From the NCBI GenBank assembly GCA_018398765.1, contig JAHBMJ010000553.1, positions 54,139 through 118,138 of the forward strand: a stretch of DNA of 64,000 bases, given 5' to 3'. The translations under genes and the position numbers were made by a program. This document shows positions 58,480-64,000 of this stretch, in pieces. Numbering within the stretch: position 1 is the stretch's first letter; each line of letters starts with the position of its first letter. The notes beneath the pieces were generated by a model. It saw only the letters and a list, made by a program, of their open reading frames with translations. It had not been told where the DNA came from and searched no databases. Source of the stretch: Chromera velia. Taxonomy: Eukaryota > Sar > Chromeraceae.

Positions 58480-60288
58480 AACAGCATGTGCCAAAGCGGC
58501 CTAGAAGTTGTATAAGCTAGCAGAAGGAAGCAGACTACAGCTAAGTGTCTGCACGGATGCTTTTCGTATGTCCAAGTATGTGAGAAGTGGATAAGGAGTC
58601 AACCAGAAGCTCGGCGAAGTGCTTTGGAGTCAAGGAGTTCGAAAGTGCAGACTGAAGGTTCAATTGTATTAGTATCAGATCCTTGAAGTGTTGCGGTGAG
58701 ATTTTCAATTTTGAGTTATCGAAAGACTTTCCGAATTTAACTCTTCCAAAAGTCTTTCGATTTTGAATTTCTGTGGAAAGCCACAGTTGAAATTGGCGTG
58801 TGGACTGTCGCATAATCGGCTAAACTCAATTGATTTTACACATGGCTCGCCGCGCATCAAACTCAATTTCAGTGAAATAGGAATCAGGGCCGCGATAATA
58901 TGCATGCCGCCGCCTAGGAGCCGTGTTATGAGATAGATTGAATGAATGAGAAGTATCATGAAGGGGATAGAAAAAAAAAAAGCAGGAATGAACCCAAACA
59001 CAGACAGACAGGCTCCCATATGAATATGTGCACGTGTGCTGGGCGCTTTCTCTTCCTCGGTGGTCTATGTCGTGTATGCATACCCTTTGTCTGTCGGTCC
59101 TGCCCTATTTTTTCTTGGTAAAACTTAAGTAACCAGAGTCTATTAATGTGCATTACTGGTAATCCAATAATTACCAGTACAAAGGGGTCCTAGGAGGAGT
59201 CGTTACCAAACAAAAAAACAACCATAGTTTCAGCTCCAGCGGCCATGCAGCGGCCCAAGTCGCTGTCGCAGACCATCTTAATTGGCCGTGCCGCAGGTAT
59301 AGATGAGTTGTCATGATCGCTCTTCACTTCAAGTGTCTTGTAGTATTAGAGAGGTACTCAGAAGTTAAACAGTCGAGTCGAAATACTAGGTTAAAATATA
59401 TAGTACTTAATAGTACTTGAGGGGCCTGCTTTTGGTTTTGAGTGAAAATCAGTTTTCTTTTTTTGTGTGTGTTCACAATAAGGCGGCTGCTTTTTTTTTT
59501 TAGGGTGAAGGTCACCCACCATTATCAGGCAATCGGTAACTTATGAAGAGGCCAGGCGGCCTCTTAAGATTCTGTTTAGGACTGACTCTTGTCTACTCTC
59601 TTCTGTTTCTGTCTCTACGAGCGGACCTTGGCAGAGACCATCTATTCGTATGAACAGACAACTTTGAAGTATAAATTTACTACTACTACTACTACCTCCA
59701 TAAAAGGACTGGTCCGGATCATTGATGTACAATGCACAGCTTGCGTCCGTCTCTAGCTGTTTACGCCACGGCGATGATGAAAATCGATAAAAATCGCAGA
59801 GAACTGTTAAACCTCAGTGCTCGACGGTCGGTCTGTCCATCTGTCAGTTTTTTAACCTAGTTTTTAACTTACATGTCGTATGTGTGGCCTCCGAGCACCT
59901 TCGAGTCTCCGTCCGTACATCCATGAAACTCTTGCGTCCGCCTGAACCTTTGTTAGGGCTCGATATGAAATTAATCGTTACAAAGTATTGCGATGTACAG
60001 TGTTGTAGGCAAGTATACAATGCTTGAGGGGTACGTTTGTTTTGCAAGCGTATTCCTCAAGCTTGAGTCGCAATTTGTGGCATGAGCCTTAAAGTTTGAT
60101 ATTAAGCTTCTAGGCTTGTAAGCTGCTTCATAGACAACTGTATTCTATCAACTCAAAACCTCTGTCGGTAACGTGAAGACAGAAACTCTAACCTCCTAGA
60201 GGTTAAGAAGCTAGGCTATATTATGTTTAGAATCTTCTAGATGCTCTTGCATAATTTTTTTTATATTCAATGATTATCATTGACAATC
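58480..60288. other. Gene-poor stretch
   Basis: No supported gene. Mixed AT-rich sequence with poly-T near 59490, (TAC)n at 59681-59695, and short frames without recognisable domains on the minus strand (58541-59153). Confidence 0.55.
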
Positions 60289-60746
60289 CGCATGCCGAGG
60301 GCGAGTGGGGTGCTTTTTGCCCCCCTAAAGCGGCGCATTTCCGCAAAAAACTCGTTCTCATAATTGGTAAGGAGTTAGAAGCTGAAACTTTGTGTAAGAA
60401 GACGTTATAACGATAAAAAAAGAACTATGAAACAGATTTTTTATATTATTTCTAGAAACATAGGCTGCCATACAATTTTTTTGATTTTGCTGTCATTTTT
60501 TAATGGTTTTCAACAGTAAGAAAAACGGTATGAAACTCATAAAATTTATATGGTAGCCTATGTTTCTAGAAATAATATAAAAAATCTGTTCCATAGTTCT
60601 TTTTCTATCATTACAACGTCTTCTTACATAAAGTTTCAGCTTCTAACTGCTTAATACCAATTATGAAAACGAGTTTTTTGTGGAAAAGCGCCGGTTTCCT
60701 ATGCAGAGGGGGGGGTAAAAAGCATCCCACTCACCCCCGGCATGCG
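60289..60746. repeat. Fold-back (inverted-repeat) element, 458 bp
   Basis: Two inverted arms of about 190-200 bases (60289-60478 and 60541-60746) at roughly 90-95% identity surround a loop of about 60 bases. Termini are CGCATGCC and GGCATGCG. Both arms carry AGTTAGAAGCTGAAACTTT, ATTTCTAGAAACATAGGCT and a GTGGG-x-TGCTTTTT-x-CCCCC end. No clear target duplication or coding capacity. It could be a MITE-type element or a long hairpin. Confidence 0.85.
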
Positions 60747-61039
60747 AATAAATCCAAAATCCTCGTTAAAATCCCACATTCCTACAGTAACTTAGGATTC
60801 TAACTAACTTTCTAGTCAAAATCGCTGGAAATTACAATAAAATTTTATAAATTTTGATAACATGTGTTATTGTATACTTATAATATATATGTACCAGTAG
60901 TACCTCTACTATTCCCCTGCCTACAGGCTACAGAGCCTAGTTCTCTGACTAGATTAAAGGGGCGTCGACAAAGAAAGTGATAGGCGGATATAGTCGGGAT
61001 ACTCATAAGAAGGGTTCTTTCTTCGATTTTTTTTATAGG

Positions 61040-61194
61040 ATCTAGTTTTTTAAATTCTCTTGTTCTCTTTCCTCTCTTTATTCTTTTCTTTTCTTTTTCC
61101 AAGGGTAACCGTTCAAAGGAAGACTTGTAAAGAAACACCTTCTCTCTTTCTTTGTTTTTCTCTCTCTCTCTCTTTTTCTCTCTTTTTCTCTGGA

Positions 61195-61247
<53 letters not shown>

Positions 61248-61605
61248 TTCTTCTTCTTCTCATTCTTTTTCTTCTTCTTCTTCTTCTTTTTCTTCTTCTT
61301 CTTCTTCTTTTTCTTCTTCTTTTTCTTCTTTTTCTTCTTCTTTTTCTTCTTCTTCTTCTTCTTCTTCTTCTTCAGATCTTCTTCTTCAGATCTTCTTCTT
61401 CTTCAGAATCTTCTTCTTCTTCCTTTTCTTCTTCTTCTTCTTCTTCTTCTTCTTCAGATCTTCTTCTTCTTCAGATCTTCTTCTTCTTCTTCTTCTTCTT
61501 CTTCTTCTTCTTCTTCTTCTTTTTCAGATCTTCTTCTTCAGATCTTCTTCTTCTTCAGATCTTCTTCTTCTTCAGATCTTCTCCTTCTTCTTCTTCTTCT
61601 TAAAT
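61040..61605. repeat. (CT)n / (CTT)n tract with AGATCTTCTTCTTC units
   Basis: (CT)n from 61155 to 61245, then (TTC)n broken by a recurrent CAGATC, giving a higher-order AGATCTTCTTCTTC unit at 61373-61585. No gene. Confidence 0.95.
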
Positions 61606-62189
61606 TCTTTTGTTCCCGGGGTTTTCTGCTTGTATAGGATTCTTAAGACCTTTTATTAAGCAAAGAATAGACAAATAGGGACCCTTGGGCTATCAGAAGA
61701 GAGGGGTTTTTCTCTCACTAGTCCATTATTTTAAAAAACGATCTACCTATTTCAAATACAAAGGGAAAAAATATATGCATTCATTTCGGAGCTCGGGGGG
61801 CCCTCTCTTGATTTCTTTTTTATGTTAGCTTTTATGTGTGTCCATGTTAAATTTGCTTTTATGTGAAAAATATTACTAGAATTAAGATCATGGTGTCTAT
61901 ACTACCTAGTATACTGCATAATTAATAATAATAATAGTTACTGCTTGAAGTTCGCACTGCTCCTATAAAACATGAAAACCTAGCATAAAAATATGAAATG
62001 CAGGCCGGACTCCGCCGGAAGAGATGTTTCAATCTGTCCTAGATACCTCGGAAATGCAACTGAAAATCGATATGAATCCATTATTGCAATTTGTGTGAGA
62101 GCAGCTATCTTTCTGACTCGTTCATATATATGAGAAAAAATAGTGCTTTCAATGCCTTTCACGCAAATATAATCAATCGATCGATCCAT
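61606..62189. other. AT-rich stretch, no gene seen
   Basis: Contains (AATA)n near 61922 and dense stops. No repeat or RNA gene recognised. Confidence 0.55.
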
Positions 62190-62360
62190 CCTGCTGGATG
62201 TATAGTGGTTAGTTCGCTGCTGAGCTTATGAGTTTGAGCACTAATTTCACCGCCAAACGTTAGGCCAATCCTGGCCAAACGAAGCCGCCGACGGTATAAG
62301 CCTTTTCTAGGCAGTGGACCGCGGGGCTAGGCGTCGGCTAAAGAAAAAAAAAAGAAGTGA
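62190..62360 (+). mobile_element. tRNA-headed SINE-like element
   Basis: Starts with a tRNA-like head: GGATGTATAGTGGTTAGTTC resembles the 5' part and A box of a tRNA, and GAGTTTGAGCACT resembles a degenerate B box about 35 bases later. A unique body follows (ACCGCCAAACG to GCAGTGGACCGCGG), and it ends GGCTAGGCGTCGGCTAAAG with an A-rich tail. This is the plan of a tRNA-derived SINE. The anticodon arm is not intact, so it is not a working tRNA. Confidence 0.45.
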
Positions 62361-62504
62361 TCCAAGGAGATCTTTTTTTTTTTTTTACCTTGAACAACAC
62401 TTAACAACAGTTGTGCAACACATGAACAACACTTGAACAACAGTTGTTTGACCGAAAAGGAAAAAGAAAAAAGAAAAAAAGTAAAGAGTTTGGCCGCGGG
62501 GATC

Positions 62505-62542
62505 TTTTTTTTTTTTTTTAGCCGACTCCTAGCCGCGGGAGG
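62505..62542 (-). mobile_element. Second SINE-like 3' end, opposite orientation
   Basis: Reading on the minus strand: CCGCGGCTAGGAGTCGGCTA followed by a poly-A run and GATC, matching the 3' end of the element at 62318-62360. Only the tail is recognisable, so it is a truncated copy or the two ends form an inverted pair. Confidence 0.4.
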
Positions 62543-62560
62543 TATCCGGAACATAAATCC

Positions 62561-63542
62561 TATCATATTCTATAATTCCTATCCTATCCCAAGCTTTTCT
62601 TAGTTTTCTAACTAGCTGTTTTTAACGTTTCCACTTTTTGTTTCCCTTCTTCTTCCCCTTACATATGTGCGGCTTATATATAAATGTTTAAAGTGTGAAC
62701 TAAAAACTTGACTAGAAATTTGATTGATTCACTACTAGATTCACTAATTAATTATATATATAAGTGATTGTCTAGATGGATGAAATTCTTTTGTTGCTTA
62801 GCATTCAACTCAGCATTCAACATATCTTGACTAGCTTTTCACTAGAATTGCGATCAATTCATCCTCCATTCAAAGACTCCATTGACTCCACTCAGCCAAC
62901 CGGTAGTCAGACTGATCGATGCTACTGGCAGCTAGTGGGTCTTCTTCTAGAATTCTGGAGTCCCCATTGATGCAAACCCCCTCCCCCCTTTTTGACGCGA
63001 TTCGTCCCACGCCTTTGCAATTGTTCGCTTCATATCGTCGTCACCCTGCACCACACGCTCACGCACGCAGAGAGAGAGAGAGAGAGAGAATCACGCATTT
63101 CATGCTATGAATTAGAAATTTATCACCGAATGAAGAAAATCACCTATGCATGGGGCTTCAATCTCACGTCAACTCTTTTTGGCATCACAGCTAGCTAGTG
63201 TGTGAAGTTGAAAGAAAGTCGACCCTCGTTGATGCATGCATGAGGCAAAACCAGCAGCAAGTGCACTTGGCTGGGCTGACAAAAAAACGCACCGAAGTGG
63301 CGACAGCCGGGCAGGAAGGAAACGAGTCAGCAGTGGAGGGGACACCACCGGGATCGAACAGACGAACACAAAGATGCAGAACACATCAGGACATCTGCAG
63401 TCTCTCTCTGTCTGAGTCTCGATTTGCATCGGAGCGCACCACTCGGAGAGGGCCTTTAATTCGGGAGTTTGGAGATAAAGAAAGAAAGCTCATTGTTTCA
63501 ATCAATCAATCAATCGTTTCCTTCCTTCCTTCCTTCCTGCCG
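62561..63542. other. Intergenic or intronic stretch, no gene seen
   Basis: AT-rich to 62770, then mixed. Contains (GA)n at 63069-63088 and (TTCC)n at 63519-63539. I searched the minus strand for the expected last exon of the SGS-domain gene and did not find it. Confidence 0.5.
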
Positions 63543-63632
63543 ACCTGATCGTACAGTTCCTTCATCATCTTCATCAGGGAGGCCGATGGATCCATTTCGG
63601 TCTCGCTGTCTTTCTCCCCGCTGTACTCAGCC
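63543..63632 (-). CDS. Exon of an SGS-domain protein (CacyBP/SGT1-like), partial
   Basis: Between a CTTCAG acceptor near 63632 and a GTCGGC donor near 63544 the minus strand reads AEYSGEKDSETEMDPSASLM then KMMKELYDQ. The DPSASLMKMMKELYDQ motif is the start of the SGS domain's conserved end, which normally continues GDDEMKR in calcyclin-binding protein and SGT1. That continuation is not visible to the left, and upstream exons lie beyond 64000. Roles in the family are ubiquitin-ligase or HSP90 co-chaperone adaptors. Identification rests on one short exon. Confidence 0.35.
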
Positions 63633-63668
63633 TGAAGATCCAAAAACGGAGCGAGAAAAACAAGGAAG

Positions 63669-63699
<31 letters not shown>

Positions 63700-64000
63700 G
63701 GAGAGACTGCATGGTTCACATCGACATGCATACATACATACATACATACATACAGACGATCAAAGTATACGCTCGTCCAATTTTTTCTTTCCTTCTTTGG
63801 ACACATTGTCAGGCATACAGACAAACAGAGCGACAGGCAGACAGCAAAGAGGAATTGGAGCCGAGAGGCGCATTCACAAAGGAGGGGTCAGAAGAATCCC
63901 CCCCCCATTCAAATAGAGTGTCTGTCTGTCTGCCTGTCTGTCTCTCTCTCTTTCTCTCTCTCTCTTCCGTCTCTCTCTCTCTTCCCCCCCCCCCCCCCCC
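63633..64000. other. Intronic or flanking sequence with microsatellites
   Basis: (CAGA)n at 63668-63700, (CATA)n at 63727-63755, (CT)n and poly-C at 63915-64000. No coding exon recognised before the edge of the window. Confidence 0.6.

Noticed and set aside
61060-61659. Open frame of 199 codons rich in Ser/Phe
   Set aside because: Pure (CTT)n/(CT)n translation, no start context or splice structure.
62190-62262. A functional tRNA gene
   Set aside because: A-box-like and B-box-like pieces are present but the acceptor and anticodon stems do not pair.
62318-62540. Interpretation as a MITE with terminal inverted repeats
   Set aside because: The terminal similarity is confined to a SINE-like 3' end with A-rich tail, so two opposed SINE tails explain it better; no target duplication seen.

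Overview
The window is nuclear DNA of an intron-rich eukaryote, most likely a chromerid alga (Chromera velia-like). Four things suggest this: many short exons with GTGAGT/GTCAGT donors and TGCAG acceptors; a membrane protein carrying a signal peptide followed by an AFQ motif, as in secondary red plastids; clusters of the TGCATGCA motif used by apicomplexan ApiAP2 factors; and cilium/centriole-type genes (EML, centrin). GC content is near 50% in genes, with AT-rich intergenic blocks and a very heavy load of microsatellites. Short N runs (1775-2069, 17980-17992, 23091-23094, 26781) mark assembly gaps.

Left third. A 2-oxoglutarate/Fe(II) dioxygenase gene (minus) is followed by an acidic-tail fragment (minus) and diverges from a small single-exon membrane-anchored protein (plus). 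An 18-exon EML-type HELP/WD40 gene (minus, all splice phases agree, 792 codons) diverges from a secreted, probably GPI-anchored protein (plus, 4 exons).

Middle third. A large signal-peptide protein of unknown function (minus), a lysine-rich-tail protein (minus), ribosomal protein uS17/RPS11 (plus, 4 exons, 158 aa), a long (CTTT)n tract, a DUF4079-like plastid membrane protein (minus), and a disordered coiled-coil protein (plus).

Right third. An intronless ankyrin-repeat protein (minus), a USP12/46-type deubiquitinase (minus, 15 exons read in phase), and a centrin-like EF-hand protein (minus, 172 aa). The last 8 kb is gene-poor: G/C-rich palindromic repeats around a GATG minisatellite, a 458-bp fold-back element, a CTT tract, a tRNA-headed SINE-like element, and one exon of an SGS-domain gene at the right edge.

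The genes are unrelated housekeeping and lineage-specific genes, not a pathway. The most unusual signals are in the introns: a repeated element family lying in the same orientation relative to the host gene in three genes, composite (TC)n(TG)n tracts placed directly at 3' splice sites, and short tandem duplications next to splice donors.
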